Part shown: one piece after another, positions 1 through 11,532 of the stretch
Layout: each line of letters opens with the position of its first letter
How positions within the stretch are numbered: position 1 is the first letter of the stretch
Assembly (NCBI RefSeq): GCF_000406925.1
Contig: NZ_KE136350.1
Span: 1-64,000, forward strand
Origin: Enterococcus columbae DSM 7374 = ATCC 51263
GTDB taxonomy: Bacteria; Bacillota; Bacilli; Lactobacillales; Enterococcaceae
Reading direction: 5' to 3'
DNA: 64,000 nt
Position numbers and translations under genes: made by a program
The notes under the pieces: model-generated
The model's input: only the letters and a program-made list of their open reading frames with translations
What the model was told of the DNA's origin: nothing
Databases searched by the model: none

Positions 1-213
1 CTTCTCATGCGAAAAGTAATATTATGCGGTATTAGCACCTGTTTCCAAGTGTTATCCCCCGCTGATGGGCAGGTTACCCACGTGTTACTCACCCGTTCGC
101 CACTCACTTTCTTTCGGTGTAGCAAGCTACGGTGAAAGAAAGTGCGTTCGACTTGCATGTATTAGGCACGCCGCCAGCGTTCGTCCTGAGCCAGGATCAA
201 ACTCTCATAAAAA
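1..213 (-). rRNA. 16S ribosomal RNA, 5' end (partial)
   Basis: Read on the minus strand, positions about 190-208 give the universal 5' primer site (AGAGTTTGATCCTGGCTCAG) followed by the conserved GACGAACGCTGGCGGCGTGCC block. The V1 hairpin and the conserved GTGAGTAACACGTGGGTAACC block come next. The gene runs off the left edge, so only about 213 nt are present. The V1 hairpin resembles the one I remember for the E. cecorum group, which is the main hint to species. The exact 5' end is inferred from the usual start a few bases before AGAGTTTGAT. Confidence 0.95.
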
Positions 214-330
214 AGTTGATACAATCATCTTGATTGTTAAGCTCAAAAAATTGATTTGCTAGCTATTGCTTGCATGTTGTTTTTGCTTCTATATAATAGA
301 AGCGCCTTACACATATTGGTTTGCTTTTTT

Positions 331-346
331 GTTCAGTTTTCAAAGG
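331..346 (-). promoter_or_regulatory. rrn leader boxA-like antitermination signal
   Basis: The minus strand reads CCTTTGAAAACTGAAC, the leader motif seen upstream of 16S genes in many Firmicutes and thought to recruit the Nus antitermination complex. It lies between promoter P2 and the 16S start, where it belongs. Confidence 0.6.
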
Positions 347-371
347 CCTACTTTGTTTTGACAACTTCTAA

Positions 372-400
372 AGTTTAACACTTTAATTAAGATTTGTCAA
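372..400 (-). promoter_or_regulatory. rrn promoter P2
   Basis: The minus strand has TTGACA (395-400) and TAAACT (372-377) exactly 17 bp apart. It is the promoter nearer the 16S gene in a tandem pair, the usual layout for rRNA operons. Confidence 0.75.
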
Positions 401-452
401 CAAGTTTTTTAAATTATTTTTTGCTGTTTTTCAATTAAACAGCGACCATCTC

Positions 453-481
453 AATATATCATCTTGAAGTTTTTTTGTCAA
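453..481 (-). promoter_or_regulatory. rrn promoter P1
   Basis: The minus strand has TTGACA (476-481) and TATATT (453-458) with 17 bp between. Together with P2, 81 bp downstream, it forms tandem rRNA promoters. Confidence 0.75.
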
Positions 482-1119
482 CAAGTTTTTTTATATTTTT
501 TAGAGATGTTTTTCTGAAAATATTTCATCTTGAAATTCGTTGTTAAATCAACGTTTATCTCAAGGACAAGTAATACTATACCAAGATTTTTTCATTCGGT
601 CAACAAAAAAATTAAACTTTTTTGTAATTTTTTCGTTCTTTTAGAAAATAAGGATATTTTTTTGTTTAATTTAAAAAATGTTCGTTTTTATCAAAGGGTA
701 ACCCGTCATCAAGCGCAATTATTCTATGAATGTTCATGAAAGTTGACTAGTTTTTTTGAAAGGAATAAGGATAAACTGACTCGTAAGTCAAAATTATGGG
801 ATAATGCTCTATCATAGGATAGTCATCCATAACCTCATCCATAAACTAGATTTACTAAACTATCCACCCTTTCATTGATTAAGAGGAAGGTATCGCTTCA
901 TGATCAAAGATAGACACTCTTACGAAACAATTTAATCCCTACCTTCAACGACTAGTACTTCCCAAAATTCGCATTTCCTTATCTCTAGGCAAGTTCATTC
1001 ACAGCTGGGTTTGATAGTTTCTCTGCCTATCTAAGCCAACTGACTAAAAAAATCTTGATATTTTTTTAAATTCCCTCACCATTTTGATCAATTTTAGCAG
1101 TCCGAGTTAGCCTATTTCT
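482..1119. other. Gene-free AT-rich spacer
   Basis: I see no convincing gene, tRNA or repeat here. Open frames in this stretch are short, extremely AT-rich and lack ribosome binding sites. It separates the rRNA promoters from the lysS terminator. Confidence 0.6.
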
Positions 1120-1166
1120 TTATAAAAAAGACGTTAAAACCAAGGGGTAACTTGATTTTAACGTCA
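1120..1166 (-). terminator. lysS terminator
   Basis: An inverted repeat at 1130-1165 (GACGTTAAAA with its complement, loop GGGTAA) is followed on the minus strand by TTTTTTATAAA. It lies just after the lysS stop codon. Confidence 0.8.
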
Positions 1167-1181
1167 TTAATTTCGTCTTGC

Positions 1182-2786
<1,605 letters not shown>

Positions 2787-2792
2787 TTTTGA

Positions 2793-3791
2793 CTATCGAG
2801 TAACTGGATTTGCTTCGGTTTTTTCTAGAAATTCTTCCAATAAACCAACCATCGTTTGTTGGTCTTCAGCCTGATTAATCGCTGCTTTGACCTTAGCTGC
2901 TCGTGGAATTCCTTTTAGATAGTAAGCAGCATGTTGACGAAATTCGCGGGCAGCTACCTTTTCCCCTTTAAGGTCAATTAAACGTTGAAAATGAATTTTA
3001 GCAATATCAATTTTTTCACGTGGTGTTGGTTCGTCCAATAATTCGCCCGTTTCTAAGTAATGCACGGTTCGTTTAATCATCCATGGATTACCTAAAGCTG
3101 CTCGACCAATCATCACGGCATCGCAACCCACTTCATCTAACATTCTTTTAGCATCTTCTGGGGTACGCACATCACCATTGCCCATGAAAGGAATGTCGAT
3201 ATTTTCTTTTACTTGACGCAAAATTTCCCAGTTAGCGTGACCTTCATACATTTGCACACGTGTACGACCATGCATCGCTAGCGCTGCCGCACCACCTGCT
3301 TGCGCTGCTTTAGCATTTTCAACCGCAAAAAGATGTTGTTCATCCCAACCAGTGCGCATTTTTACAGTTACCGGTAATTTTACCGCAGAAGATACCGCAT
3401 CAACCATTTCGTAAACCTTATCTGGATCTAACAACCATTTCGCTCCAGCCTCAGCTTTGATAATTTTATTTACCGGACAGCCCATATTAATATCAATAAT
3501 CGCCGCTTTGGTATTGGCTTCAACAAATTGAGCCGCTTCAACTAAGCTTTCTTTACCGCCACCAAAAATTTGCACGCTTAATGGATATTCACGCTCATCA
3601 ATATATAGCATATCTAAAGTCTTTTTATTGCGAAAATGAATGCCTTGGTCACTGATCATTTCACAAACAACTAAGCCAGCGCCCGCTTCTTTAACGGTTA
3701 CACGAAAGGCAGCATTTGAAATTCCGGCCATTGGTGCAACCACTACACGATTGGCAATTTCAATATCGCCAATTTTCCATGTTTGTCCCAT
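2793..3791 (-). CDS. dusB: tRNA-dihydrouridine synthase DusB
   Basis: An FMN enzyme that reduces uridine to dihydrouridine in the tRNA D-loop, 332 aa. A TIM barrel fills residues about 10-240, with the catalytic cysteine in NMGCP (Cys105), KMRTGWD, GNGDV and MIGRAALGNPW as flavin and substrate motifs. A helical tRNA-binding domain follows. Its ATG overlaps the hslO stop codon by one base (TAATG), so the two are translationally coupled. The hslO-dusB-lysS order is typical of enterococci. Confidence 0.95.
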   Translation of the reverse strand: MGQTWKIGDIEIANRVVVAPMAGISNAAFRVTVKEAGAGLVVCEMISDQGIHFRNKKTLDMLYIDEREYPLSVQIFGGGKESLVEAAQFVEANTKAAIIDINMGCPVNKIIKAEAGAKWLLDPDKVYEMVDAVSSAVKLPVTVKMRTGWDEQHLFAVENAKAAQAGGAAALAMHGRTRVQMYEGHANWEILRQVKENIDIPFMGNGDVRTPEDAKRMLDEVGCDAVMIGRAALGNPWMIKRTVHYLETGELLDEPTPREKIDIAKIHFQRLIDLKGEKVAAREFRQHAAYYLKGIPRAAKVKAAINQAEDQQTMVGLLEEFLEKTEANPVTR

Positions 3792-4681
3792 TAATCTTTT
3801 TTCCCTTCTATTTCTTGAACTAATTCATGTAAGTCTTGTTCGCTAAAGTGATATTTATTCCCACAAAATGAGCAAACCGTTTCTGCGCCATGATCTTCTT
3901 CAATCATTTCATTTAGTTCACTTGTGCCTAAAGTAATTAAAGCCGAGCCAAATTTTTCTTTACTGCAATCGCACTTAAATTGCACAGGCATCGTTTCTAA
4001 ATAAAAGATGGTTGTGTCATCTAAAATGGTTTCTAAAATCTGTTCCGGGGTCATTCCATCGGCTAACAGACTAGAAACTCGTGGTAAGGATGCTAATTTT
4101 TGTTCTAAGCGAGTAATGATTTCATCGCTAGCTCCTGGCATGATTTGAATCATGAAACCACCAGCTGTTTGAATCGTGTCATCAGGGTTAACCAAGACAC
4201 TCAAGCCTACTGCTGAAGGAACCTGTTCAGAAGAAGCTAAATAATAAGTGAAGTCCTCACCTAATTCCCCTGAGACAATCGGTGTTTGTCCGGTAAAAGG
4301 TTCTTTTAAGCCCAAATCTTTAATGACTGTAAATAAGCCTTGCGTCCCCACTGCACCACGCACATCAAGCTTTCCTTGGGCATTTAGTGGTAAGGCTACT
4401 TTAGGATTTTGGATATAACCCTTTACTTCACCTTTGGCATTGCTATCGACAATAATCGCGCCTGCTGGTCCATCTCCCATAATTTTTACTGTTAATTTAT
4501 CTTCACCTTTTAGGGTTGCACCTAAAAGTAATCCACCGACTAACGAACGACCTAAAGCGGCTGAGGCTGTATGCCAAGTTTCGTGTCTTCTTTGCGCTTC
4601 AGCTACAGTCTCTGTGGCATTGACTGCATAAGCACGCACGACTCCATCATAAGCCAGCGCTTTTACTAAATAATCCGCCAT
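3791..4681 (-). CDS. hslO: Redox-regulated chaperone Hsp33
   Basis: Hsp33 is a cytosolic holdase switched on by oxidative unfolding. The 296-aa protein has the usual N-terminal substrate-binding fold and a C-terminal zinc redox switch with cysteines in CDC and CSFC. Two adjacent ATGs exist (4684 and 4681). AGGAGG lies only 3 nt before the first, so the second, giving MADYLVK, has the better spacing. It is first in an operon with dusB, under a promoter at 4716-4744. Confidence 0.95.
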   Translation of the reverse strand: MADYLVKALAYDGVVRAYAVNATETVAEAQRRHETWHTASAALGRSLVGGLLLGATLKGEDKLTVKIMGDGPAGAIIVDSNAKGEVKGYIQNPKVALPLNAQGKLDVRGAVGTQGLFTVIKDLGLKEPFTGQTPIVSGELGEDFTYYLASSEQVPSAVGLSVLVNPDDTIQTAGGFMIQIMPGASDEIITRLEQKLASLPRVSSLLADGMTPEQILETILDDTTIFYLETMPVQFKCDCSKEKFGSALITLGTSELNEMIEEDHGAETVCSFCGNKYHFSEQDLHELVQEIEGKKD

Positions 4682-4715
4682 CATTCTCCTCCTTTAGCTA
4701 TACTTGCTATCTATT

Positions 4716-4744
4716 TAGATACCTTAGAATGATACCTAATTCAA
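4716..4744 (-). promoter_or_regulatory. Promoter of hslO-dusB
   Basis: Minus strand TTGAAT (4739-4744) and TATCTA (4716-4721) are 17 bp apart, about 35 bp before the hslO start codon. Confidence 0.55.
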
Positions 4745-4799
4745 GGCAAAATTTCAAATTAAAAGTTTAATTAAAAAAAGGGAGCAGAACAGACCGCCT

Positions 4800-4976
4800 C
4801 TACTCAATCCCAAACTCCGGTGCATATCGCATTACACTAGAAAGTTCAACAGCACCAAGCTTGAGCTTTTTCACCATAAAGTATTCATCAGGAACATCAA
4901 AAGGCGACAAAATTCCTAAAATTCTTGCTGGAATAAAGCCAAATAATACGGCTGGACACATGAAACGGCTCACCAT
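4800..4976 (-). pseudogene. Possible C-terminal gene remnant
   Basis: A 58-codon minus-strand frame (ATG 4976, stop 4800-4802) with normal-looking composition (VLFGFIPARILGILSPFDV, then VMRYAPEFGIE at the end). It has no ribosome binding site and an in-frame stop directly upstream. I do not recognise the protein. It looks like the tail of a decayed gene left between hslO and the fic gene, a spot where genes seem to have come and gone. It could also be chance. Confidence 0.25.
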
Positions 4977-5053
4977 TCATTTGAGTGTACTGTAAGTATT
5001 GTTATGTTTGCTCTATTGAACCTCAGCACCTACAGATAAGCTTTTCTACCAAT

Positions 5054-5123
5054 AATCGCCTAACGCCTTAACAATCGCCTAAAAACGAGTTATAATTAGG
5101 CGAAACGAAATGGAGGTAGGCGA
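5054..5123 (+). promoter_or_regulatory. fic promoter embedded in four GCCTAA-type repeats
   Basis: TTAACA (5068-5073) and TATAAT (5091-5096) are 17 bp apart. Around them are two direct copies of AATCGCCTAA (5054-5063 and 5073-5082, 19 bp apart) and two inverted copies, TTAGGCGA (5096-5103) and GTAGGCGA (5116-5123, 20 bp apart), the last touching the fic ATG. The spacing of about two helical turns suggests an operator bound by a dimeric repressor, possibly Fic itself through its C-terminal helix-turn-helix. That is inference. Confidence 0.6.
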
Positions 5124-6194
5124 ATGAGAATTTTTAATTATGAAAATCTAGCAAGCACTAAATGGGATAGCGAAGTGGTAAACCTCCTCACCCAAATTCA
5201 TGAACATAAGGGAAAACAAGAACTTTTTCTACAAAGAAAGCCTGCTGTTTTAGATAAATTAGTGGAAATTGCTAAAATTCAAAGTGTAGAGGATTCTAAC
5301 AAAATTGAAGGTATCGTTACAACATCAGTAAGAATTAAGGAATTGATGAACCAAAAAACAACACCTAAAAATAGGGATGAAGAAGAAATTCTAGGATATA
5401 GAGATGTGCTAAATACAATCCACGAAAGCTATGAATACATCCCAATTAATAGCAACTATATTTTACAACTTCATAGAAATCTATTTAAGTATAGTGAGAA
5501 AGGTATAGGGGGCCGATATAAGAACACTCAGAATTCAATTGTAGGAAAAGATGCAAATGGTCATACCATCGAAATATTTAAACCTTTATCTCCATATGAG
5601 ACACCGTCTGCAATAGAGCAAATTTGTAACGAATTAAATAGGGCTCTTGATAGAAAAGAAGTAGATGCACTCCTTCTAATCCCAATTTTTATTCATGATT
5701 TCCTATGCATCCACCCTTTCAATGATGGCAATGGAAGAATGAGTCGATTATTAACCACACTCCTTCTTTATAGACAAGGATATTTTATTGGAAAATATAT
5801 CAGTTTAGAAAGTAAAATAGAAAAAAATAAAGATAGCTATTACGCATCTTTAGAAAAAAGCGGAATTGGTTGGTCTGAAAATAAGGATAACCCTGTACCA
5901 TTTATCAAATACATCCTTAGAACAATACTAGCTGCTTATATTGACTTTGAAGAAAAAGTAGATTATGTAGATAAAAAAACACCTACGATAACCCTTGTGA
6001 GAAATGCCATTGATAGCAAATTAGGGAAATTTACAAAGAGTGATATTATGGAATTAGTACCTAGCGTAGGAAGAGCAACAATTGAAAACATGCTTAAAAA
6101 ACTCACTGAAGAAGAATACATTGAAAGACATGGTAAGGGAAGAGCAACATTTTATGTAAAAAAACAACAAACGGCTAAAGATAGAAATATTTAA
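5124..6194 (+). CDS. Fic family AMP-transferase-like protein with C-terminal winged helix
   Basis: Fic enzymes usually transfer AMP from ATP to a hydroxyl of a target protein. The 356-aa product has a Fic_N-type N-terminus, an inhibitory-helix motif of the (S/T)xxxE(G/N) form at residues 58-63 (SNKIEG), and the complete catalytic motif HPFNDGNGRMSR at 197-208. Residues about 290-350 look like a winged helix-turn-helix. GGAGG lies 7 nt before the ATG. It is the only plus-strand gene in a block of minus-strand housekeeping genes and has its own promoter and terminator, so it is probably an accessory insertion. The target is unknown. Confidence 0.88.
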   Translation: MRIFNYENLASTKWDSEVVNLLTQIHEHKGKQELFLQRKPAVLDKLVEIAKIQSVEDSNKIEGIVTTSVRIKELMNQKTTPKNRDEEEILGYRDVLNTIHESYEYIPINSNYILQLHRNLFKYSEKGIGGRYKNTQNSIVGKDANGHTIEIFKPLSPYETPSAIEQICNELNRALDRKEVDALLLIPIFIHDFLCIHPFNDGNGRMSRLLTTLLLYRQGYFIGKYISLESKIEKNKDSYYASLEKSGIGWSENKDNPVPFIKYILRTILAAYIDFEEKVDYVDKKTPTITLVRNAIDSKLGKFTKSDIMELVPSVGRATIENMLKKLTEEEYIERHGKGRATFYVKKQQTAKDRNI

Positions 6195-6233
6195 GGCAAC
6201 AATCAAATTGAAGCTTTTCTAATTTGTGCACTT

Positions 6234-6272
6234 CAAAAAAGCGACCGATTGCTAGAATCAGTCGCTTTTTTC
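6234..6272. terminator. Bidirectional terminator between fic and ftsH
   Basis: AGCGACCGATT pairs with AATCAGTCGCT, with T6 on the right and A6 on the left. It can end both the plus-strand fic transcript and the minus-strand ftsH transcript. Confidence 0.85.
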
Positions 6273-8330
6273 TTATTCTTCAGTTGTATCATCAGGGGTG
6301 ATAGTTGGTTGTTCTTCCCCGTTGATTGCTTCTTGCTTTTCTTGTGCTTGTTTTTGCGCATCACGTTCTTCTAAAGCACGCTTCGCTTCTTCGTAACTTT
6401 GCGCTTTTTCGCTTGGAAATTCACTTTCATCTTTTTCAGGCATCTTACCTGTTTCAAACAATGACTTAATTGCCTTAGCATCTAAGGTTTCAAATTCTAA
6501 TAGTTTTTCAGCAATTAGTTTATGTTGTTCACGATGAGATTCAATGATTTCACGCGCTTTTTCATGAGCTTCCATCAAGATACGACGAACCTCTTGGTCA
6601 ATTTCATAAGCAATTTGTTCAGAATAGGCTTTGGTTTGACCATAGTCACGACCGATGAAGACTTGATGATTGCCTTCGTATTGAACAGGTCCAAGTTTTT
6701 CACTCATTCCATATTCAGTAACCATGCTACGCGCTAAAGCGGTGGCTTGCTCAAAGTCGTTGGATGCTCCAGTTGATTGTACGCCGAAAATAATTTCTTC
6801 AGCAGTGCGTCCACCTAACAGACCAACAATTTGTTCAAACATATCATCTTTAGTCATTAACATTTGATCTTCTTTCGGTAAGGCAATCATGTAACCACCG
6901 GCACGTCCACGTGGGATAATCGTTACTTTATGCACGATACGCGCACGAGATAAGACTAAACCAACGATGGTATGACCGGCTTCATGATAAGCCACCATTT
7001 CACGTTCGCGTTTACTAATCACACGATCCTTCTTAGCCGGACCAGCAATCACGCGATCTTCCGCTTCATCGATATCTGAAGCATCAATTTTCTTTTTGTT
7101 GCGTCGAGCAGCCACTAAAGCCGCTTCGTTCAACACGTTTTCTAAATCAGCACCGGCAAAACCTGGTGTTTGTTGGGCGATAACCTTCAAATCAACATCA
7201 TCAGCAAGTGGTTTGTTTCGTGCATGCACGCGAAGAATCGCTTCACGTCCTTTAACATCCGGACGACCAACTAAAATCTGACGGTCAAAACGACCTGGAC
7301 GTAGTAACGCTGGGTCTAAAACATCAGAACGGTTCGTTGCTGCAATGACGATAACTCCCTCATTACCACTGAATCCATCCATTTCAACAAGCAATTGGTT
7401 TAGGGTTTGTTCACGTTCATCGTGTCCGCCACCCATACCAGCGCCACGTTGACGACCGACCGCATCGATTTCATCGATAAAGATAATCGCTGGCGAATTT
7501 TTCTTAGCTGTTTCAAACAAGTCACGTACACGACTCGCCCCAACCCCGACGAACATTTCAACAAAGTCCGAACCAGAGATAGAGTAAAATGGTACACCAG
7601 CTTCACCAGCTACCGCTTTAGCTAGTAAGGTTTTACCAGTTCCGGGAGGTCCTTCTAATAATACCCCAGCCGGAATCCGGGCACCTAAGGCTGAAAAGCG
7701 CCGTGGATCTTTAAGAAATTCAACCACTTCGACTAATTCTTGTTTTTCTTCTTCGGCACCAGCTACATCAGAGAAACGTACACGATTGGCTTTCTTGTCT
7801 GCTTCTTTGGCTTTTGATTTCCCAAAGTTCATGACACGACCGCCACCACCGCCGCCACCTTGTTGACCCATAATCATGTAGAAGAAGAAAATCATGATGA
7901 CGAAAGGTACCATACTGATTAAGAATGATAACCATACACCACTATTTGACTCTTCTTTAATAGTTGTGGCTACTTTGTGTGTGTCTGCTAATGAAGTAAT
8001 TTCACTTAAAGTTGAATCATTTGGCAAAATAATGGTCGTAAATTTATCAGTTTTAGTTGAAGTTGAACCTAAAACTGACAAGCCACTATTATTGCTTACA
8101 GTTTGTTCGTCTTTGTACTCACCGGTGATTTTATAAACCCCATTGGCTGGCTGTACAGAGAACGATTTAATTTTGCCCTCTTCTAGTTGCTCGGTAAACT
8201 TAGAATAATCAATTGCAGGTGACTGCGTATTGCCGTTTCCTACAAAGAAGATTAAGATTGCTGCCATAGCTAATAGCACGAGGACATAGTATAAGGTATT
8301 TTTAAACATACCATTACCTTTTTTGTTCAT
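6273..8330 (-). CDS. ftsH: ATP-dependent zinc metalloprotease FtsH
   Basis: A membrane-anchored AAA+ protease that degrades membrane and short-lived regulatory proteins. Two transmembrane helices (about 10-30 and 132-154) flank an extracytoplasmic domain. A glycine-rich linker, the AAA domain with Walker A GPPGTGKT (227-234), Walker B FIDEIDA and the zinc site HEAGH follow. The tail is acidic and Gln/Glu-rich. I choose the ATG at 8330, with AAGGAGGGG 4 nt upstream, giving 685 aa; an in-frame ATG at 8348 lies upstream of that site. It follows hpt in the conserved cluster. Confidence 0.97.
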   Translation of the reverse strand: MNKKGNGMFKNTLYYVLVLLAMAAILIFFVGNGNTQSPAIDYSKFTEQLEEGKIKSFSVQPANGVYKITGEYKDEQTVSNNSGLSVLGSTSTKTDKFTTIILPNDSTLSEITSLADTHKVATTIKEESNSGVWLSFLISMVPFVIMIFFFYMIMGQQGGGGGGGRVMNFGKSKAKEADKKANRVRFSDVAGAEEEKQELVEVVEFLKDPRRFSALGARIPAGVLLEGPPGTGKTLLAKAVAGEAGVPFYSISGSDFVEMFVGVGASRVRDLFETAKKNSPAIIFIDEIDAVGRQRGAGMGGGHDEREQTLNQLLVEMDGFSGNEGVIVIAATNRSDVLDPALLRPGRFDRQILVGRPDVKGREAILRVHARNKPLADDVDLKVIAQQTPGFAGADLENVLNEAALVAARRNKKKIDASDIDEAEDRVIAGPAKKDRVISKREREMVAYHEAGHTIVGLVLSRARIVHKVTIIPRGRAGGYMIALPKEDQMLMTKDDMFEQIVGLLGGRTAEEIIFGVQSTGASNDFEQATALARSMVTEYGMSEKLGPVQYEGNHQVFIGRDYGQTKAYSEQIAYEIDQEVRRILMEAHEKAREIIESHREQHKLIAEKLLEFETLDAKAIKSLFETGKMPEKDESEFPSEKAQSYEEAKRALEERDAQKQAQEKQEAINGEEQPTITPDDTTEE

Positions 8331-8400
8331 GTGGCCCCTCCTTGCCATTTGTCTTTTATTGACCTTTTATATTTTAACATAACTATTGCCAAAATAGGGA

Positions 8401-8946
8401 TTAATTTGATTCATAAATTTCAGGTTTTAATACCCCAACATAAGGTAGGTTTCGATAACGTTCGCAATAATCTAAACCATAGCCAACCACAAATTCGTTT
8501 GGTACATCAAAACCGACATAATCTGCTTCAATATCTACCACACGGCCTTCTGGTTTATCTAAAAGCGTTACAATGGTAATTGAGTTTGCTTTGCGGTATT
8601 TAAATAAATCAACTAGATAAGCTAAAGTTCGACCACTGTCGATGATATCTTCAACGATTAACATATCGCGACCAGCTACATTCGTATCTAAGTCTTTGAC
8701 AATTTTCACTTCTCCAGATGAAACAGTAGCGTTACCATAGCTAGATACATCCATAAAATCAATTTCAACATGGCTATCCATTTCACGAATAATGTCGGCC
8801 ATAAATGGAACGGCCCCTTTTAAAACACCAACTACTAAAGGTGTTTTTCCTTCAAATTTATCCTTTAATTCTTTTCCTAATTCTTCACAACGAGTTTTGA
8901 TTTGCTCTCGTGTAATCAACACTTTCTCAATATCATTGATTAACAT
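8401..8946 (-). CDS. hpt: Hypoxanthine phosphoribosyltransferase
   Basis: Purine salvage enzyme converting hypoxanthine or guanine plus PRPP to IMP or GMP. The 181-aa protein has the PRPP-binding signature [10 protein letters not shown] at residues 98-107 and the type I PRTase fold. It lies between tilS (20 bp) and ftsH (70 bp), as in Bacillus and enterococci, and is probably co-transcribed with them. Confidence 0.96.
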   Translation of the reverse strand: MLINDIEKVLITREQIKTRCEELGKELKDKFEGKTPLVVGVLKGAVPFMADIIREMDSHVEIDFMDVSSYGNATVSSGEVKIVKDLDTNVAGRDMLIVEDIIDSGRTLAYLVDLFKYRKANSITIVTLLDKPEGRVVDIEADYVGFDVPNEFVVGYGLDYCERYRNLPYVGVLKPEIYESN

Positions 8947-8966
8947 AATTTTCTCCTTCCAAGCCT

Positions 8967-10379
8967 TTAAGCTAAATATCGATAGACTAGTATGTAACGT
9001 ATTTTATCAGTTTCTGAGCCAATACTCAAATAAGAATTCACAAAAGGTAGCAAACTATAGATTTCTTTTACCTGATTTTCAACCACCCATGCCGAATTTC
9101 TTTGTTCAGAAGAAATTTTTTGGTCAATCAACCACCGAGAAAGGCGTTTGGTTAACTGCTGGTTCAACCTAATGCGATCCCCAGCCTGCCTTTTTCGAAT
9201 ATTTAGACACAAAGTTGAGTCTGCCATAAATTCATGGCGAAATTCTGACCAATTTTTGACTTTTTCGGGAAGATTGATGTTTGCTTGGGTAAATAGACCA
9301 ATCCATTGCTTGTCATTTAAATAAAAAGCTTGATTGCTTGTTAACTGAAAAGAAACATTCGCTGCTTCCACTAATGTTGGCGTTTCATTATCGCATACCT
9401 TTTGTAAGCTTAGCTGTGTCGAACTTTTTACCCAGCGCCAGTTGGCTTCAACATCAATCGACCAATTGCTTTTTCCTTGTGACAATAATTTTTCTAATTG
9501 TTCTATGTGGCAATCTTTTAACCGAATGTGTTGGTTTAATCTCAATTGTTGAAAGGTATACTGCCAGAAAAAGTAACGCTCAGCTTCAGTCAACAAAGTC
9601 AACGCTTGCCAATCGATGTCCACTCGTTCATCAGTAAAAACAACCATTTTCGCATACCAGTTTTGTTGTTGCTTTAAAAGAATCTCCTCAGCATAACTCA
9701 ATTGCTTGGAAAAGCGTAAAAAATGGCGACTTGCTTCTGGTTGCTCGCTTTGAATAATCGGTAGCACCGACTGTCTTAGTCGATTGCGTTGATAAAGAGT
9801 CGTTTGATTGCTTGCATCTTCAAAATAATGGATTTTTTGACTTTTCGCATAAGTATATAACTGTGCCTTAGCAAACGATAATAAAGGTCGTACGATTGTT
9901 AATCGCGCTTGATCAAAGGTTGTTTTTTCACGAATGCCGATAACATTGCCTAAATTACCATGGCGCATGAGTTTCATGAGGATTGTTTCGATTTGATCGT
10001 CCCCATGATGCGCCGTTAGTAAGACATCATACGCATTTTTTTGCATTATTTCAGCAAAAAACGCATAACGGAATTGGCGAGCAGCCGCTTCAATCCCTTG
10101 AGTAGGGGGATTTTGCCAGCTTTTTTCATAAAAAGGAATCTGCCTAGCCTGACAAAAAGCGCTAAGATAAGCTGCCTCATCATTCGCTTGCACTCTTAAT
10201 TGATGATTGAGATGAACAACCCCAATTTCTTGTTTGGGAAAACATTTTATTAAAAGATGCAATAAGACCATTGAATCGACGCCACCTGAAATCGCTAATA
10301 GCAGACGATCCTTGGCTTGCCACCACCTATTTTTTTGTACAATGTGCATAAATTCTTGTTCTAAACGTACTTTGTGCAT
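8967..10379 (-). CDS. tilS: tRNA(Ile)-lysidine synthase
   Basis: TilS ligates lysine to C34 of the CAU-anticodon tRNA-Ile, so it reads AUA; it is essential. The N-terminal PP-loop ATP-pyrophosphatase domain has the SGGVDS motif near residue 31. Substrate-binding and C-terminal domains follow in a 470-aa protein. I prefer the ATG at 10379 (AAGGAT 7 nt upstream) over an ATG at 10403 whose AGGTGG abuts the codon. A hairpin separates it from the upstream S1 gene. Confidence 0.93.
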   Translation of the reverse strand: MHKVRLEQEFMHIVQKNRWWQAKDRLLLAISGGVDSMVLLHLLIKCFPKQEIGVVHLNHQLRVQANDEAAYLSAFCQARQIPFYEKSWQNPPTQGIEAAARQFRYAFFAEIMQKNAYDVLLTAHHGDDQIETILMKLMRHGNLGNVIGIREKTTFDQARLTIVRPLLSFAKAQLYTYAKSQKIHYFEDASNQTTLYQRNRLRQSVLPIIQSEQPEASRHFLRFSKQLSYAEEILLKQQQNWYAKMVVFTDERVDIDWQALTLLTEAERYFFWQYTFQQLRLNQHIRLKDCHIEQLEKLLSQGKSNWSIDVEANWRWVKSSTQLSLQKVCDNETPTLVEAANVSFQLTSNQAFYLNDKQWIGLFTQANINLPEKVKNWSEFRHEFMADSTLCLNIRKRQAGDRIRLNQQLTKRLSRWLIDQKISSEQRNSAWVVENQVKEIYSLLPFVNSYLSIGSETDKIRYILVYRYLA

Positions 10380-10417
10380 AATTTTATCCTTTTGATCATC
10401 CACCTATTTTTAAGACA

Positions 10418-10457
10418 AAAAAGTAGGGGGCATATCCTGGCCATCCCTACTTTTTTG
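10418..10457. terminator. Hairpin between the S1 gene and tilS
   Basis: AAAAAAGTAGGG pairs with CCCTACTTTTTT around a GC-rich loop. Either strand ends in a T run. For the minus-strand cluster it lies after the S1 gene and before tilS, so it may attenuate expression of tilS-hpt-ftsH. Confidence 0.7.
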
Positions 10458-10464
10458 TTATCGA

Positions 10465-10905
10465 CTAGCTACGACGACCGCCACGGCCTCCGCGCTTACC
10501 TTCTGTATTTCTTCTCAATGATGCCAAACGATCATCACTATCTTTTAAAAATGAACTCATTAATGCATCGAAGTCTTGCTTAGGTGCACTAGCAGCATGT
10601 GATCCTTGATTTTTATTGAAAGGCTTTTTATTAGTTGAACGATGATGCTCACGTTTTTCTTCTTTTGGTCGATCCATCGCTTTACGGATAGATAAACCAA
10701 TCTTACCATCGTCTCCAACAGCGGTAACCAAAACCGTTACCTCATCCCCAACTTTTAAAACCTCATTAATGTCTTTGATAAAACCGTTAGACACTTCACT
10801 AATATGGACTAGCCCAGTTTTACCCTCACCCAAGTCTACAAAAGCACCAAAATTCGTAATTCCTGATACTTTACCTTGTAGTTTCGCTCCAACTTCGATT
10901 GACAT
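10465..10905 (-). CDS. S1 domain RNA-binding protein (YabR-like)
   Basis: The 146-aa protein starts with one S1 domain (residues 1-72: GKVSGITNFGAFVDL, GLVHISEVS, VTAVGDDGKIGLSIR). A basic, low-complexity tail ends in an arginine/glycine-rich RGGRGGRRS. It matches the small S1 proteins encoded between divIC and tilS in Firmicutes. They are thought to bind RNA or ribosomes, but the precise role is not settled. Confidence 0.85.
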   Translation of the reverse strand: MSIEVGAKLQGKVSGITNFGAFVDLGEGKTGLVHISEVSNGFIKDINEVLKVGDEVTVLVTAVGDDGKIGLSIRKAMDRPKEEKREHHRSTNKKPFNKNQGSHAASAPKQDFDALMSSFLKDSDDRLASLRRNTEGKRGGRGGRRS

Positions 10906-10970
10906 AAAAAAAATGTTCCTCCTATATATTACCCTTTTATAAATTAATCGTGGTTACCCACGATGGTTGG

Positions 10971-11378
10971 CTATGGATTGGTTGAATGTTCATTCAGTTG
11001 ACTATCACTATTTTCAGGAAGTGGATAAATCAACTCACCAGATTTTGAATAAAAGTAACGGCTACGCGCTAATTTTGCCACATAGTCCTCATCTTTTAAT
11101 AACGCAACTTCTTTTTCTAGCGTCGCTTTTTCTTTTTGTGTTTGCTTTTTCTTTTCTTGTGTTTCTACTTGATAAGCACGCATCAACTGCAATCTTTGAT
11201 GATCCTTAAACAAGGCAATCCCCGCACTTGTAAAAATAAATACAGCTAAGACTAGCAAGGCAGTCAGACGACGTCGTCTAAAAATAACTTGCTTTTGTTC
11301 ATAACTATATTTGGCATACTGCTTACGTACATAGGAATTATCTAAAACATGAATATTTTCATCAGATGGTCGCTTCAT
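10971..11378 (-). CDS. divIC: Cell division protein DivIC/FtsB family
   Basis: A bitopic septal protein that works with FtsL and DivIB. The 135-aa product has a basic cytoplasmic N-terminus and one transmembrane helix at about 35-55. A coiled coil of E/K/L-rich heptads (about 60-95) is followed by the conserved LARSRYFYSKSGELIYPLPE segment. Its position between rqcP and the S1 gene is the standard Firmicutes order. Confidence 0.92.
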   Translation of the reverse strand: MKRPSDENIHVLDNSYVRKQYAKYSYEQKQVIFRRRRLTALLVLAVFIFTSAGIALFKDHQRLQLMRAYQVETQEKKKQTQKEKATLEKEVALLKDEDYVAKLARSRYFYSKSGELIYPLPENSDSQLNEHSTNP

Positions 11379-11481
11379 TACTATCGCTCCTTATCTGTCA
11401 TCATCTTCGTAATTATACCAATATCCAGAAAACTTGTCTAGCTTATCCATAGCAGATTTTCCCAGAAACAGCAAGAAAAAA

Positions 11482-11520
11482 CAAGGAAAAACACTCTATA
11501 TATCCAGGTGATTTTCCTTG
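11482..11520 (-). terminator. Hairpin after rqcP
   Basis: CAAGGAAAA pairs with TTTTCCTTG, and the minus strand then has TTTTTT. It lies between rqcP and divIC and could partially terminate the mfd-side transcript. Confidence 0.6.
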
Positions 11521-11532
11521 CCTAAATAAAGA

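Noticed and set aside
530-739. 69-codon AT-rich frame between the rRNA promoters and lysS
   Set aside because: Phe/Asn/Lys-rich translation typical of random AT-rich DNA, no ribosome binding site and no family resemblance.
214-1119. Search for tRNA genes beside the rRNA operon
   Set aside because: No cloverleaf, no GTTCAA-type T-arm with matching acceptor stem on either strand.
5054-5123. CRISPR-like reading of the fic upstream repeats
   Set aside because: Repeats are only 8-10 bp, include inverted copies and overlap a promoter; there are no spacers and no cas genes.
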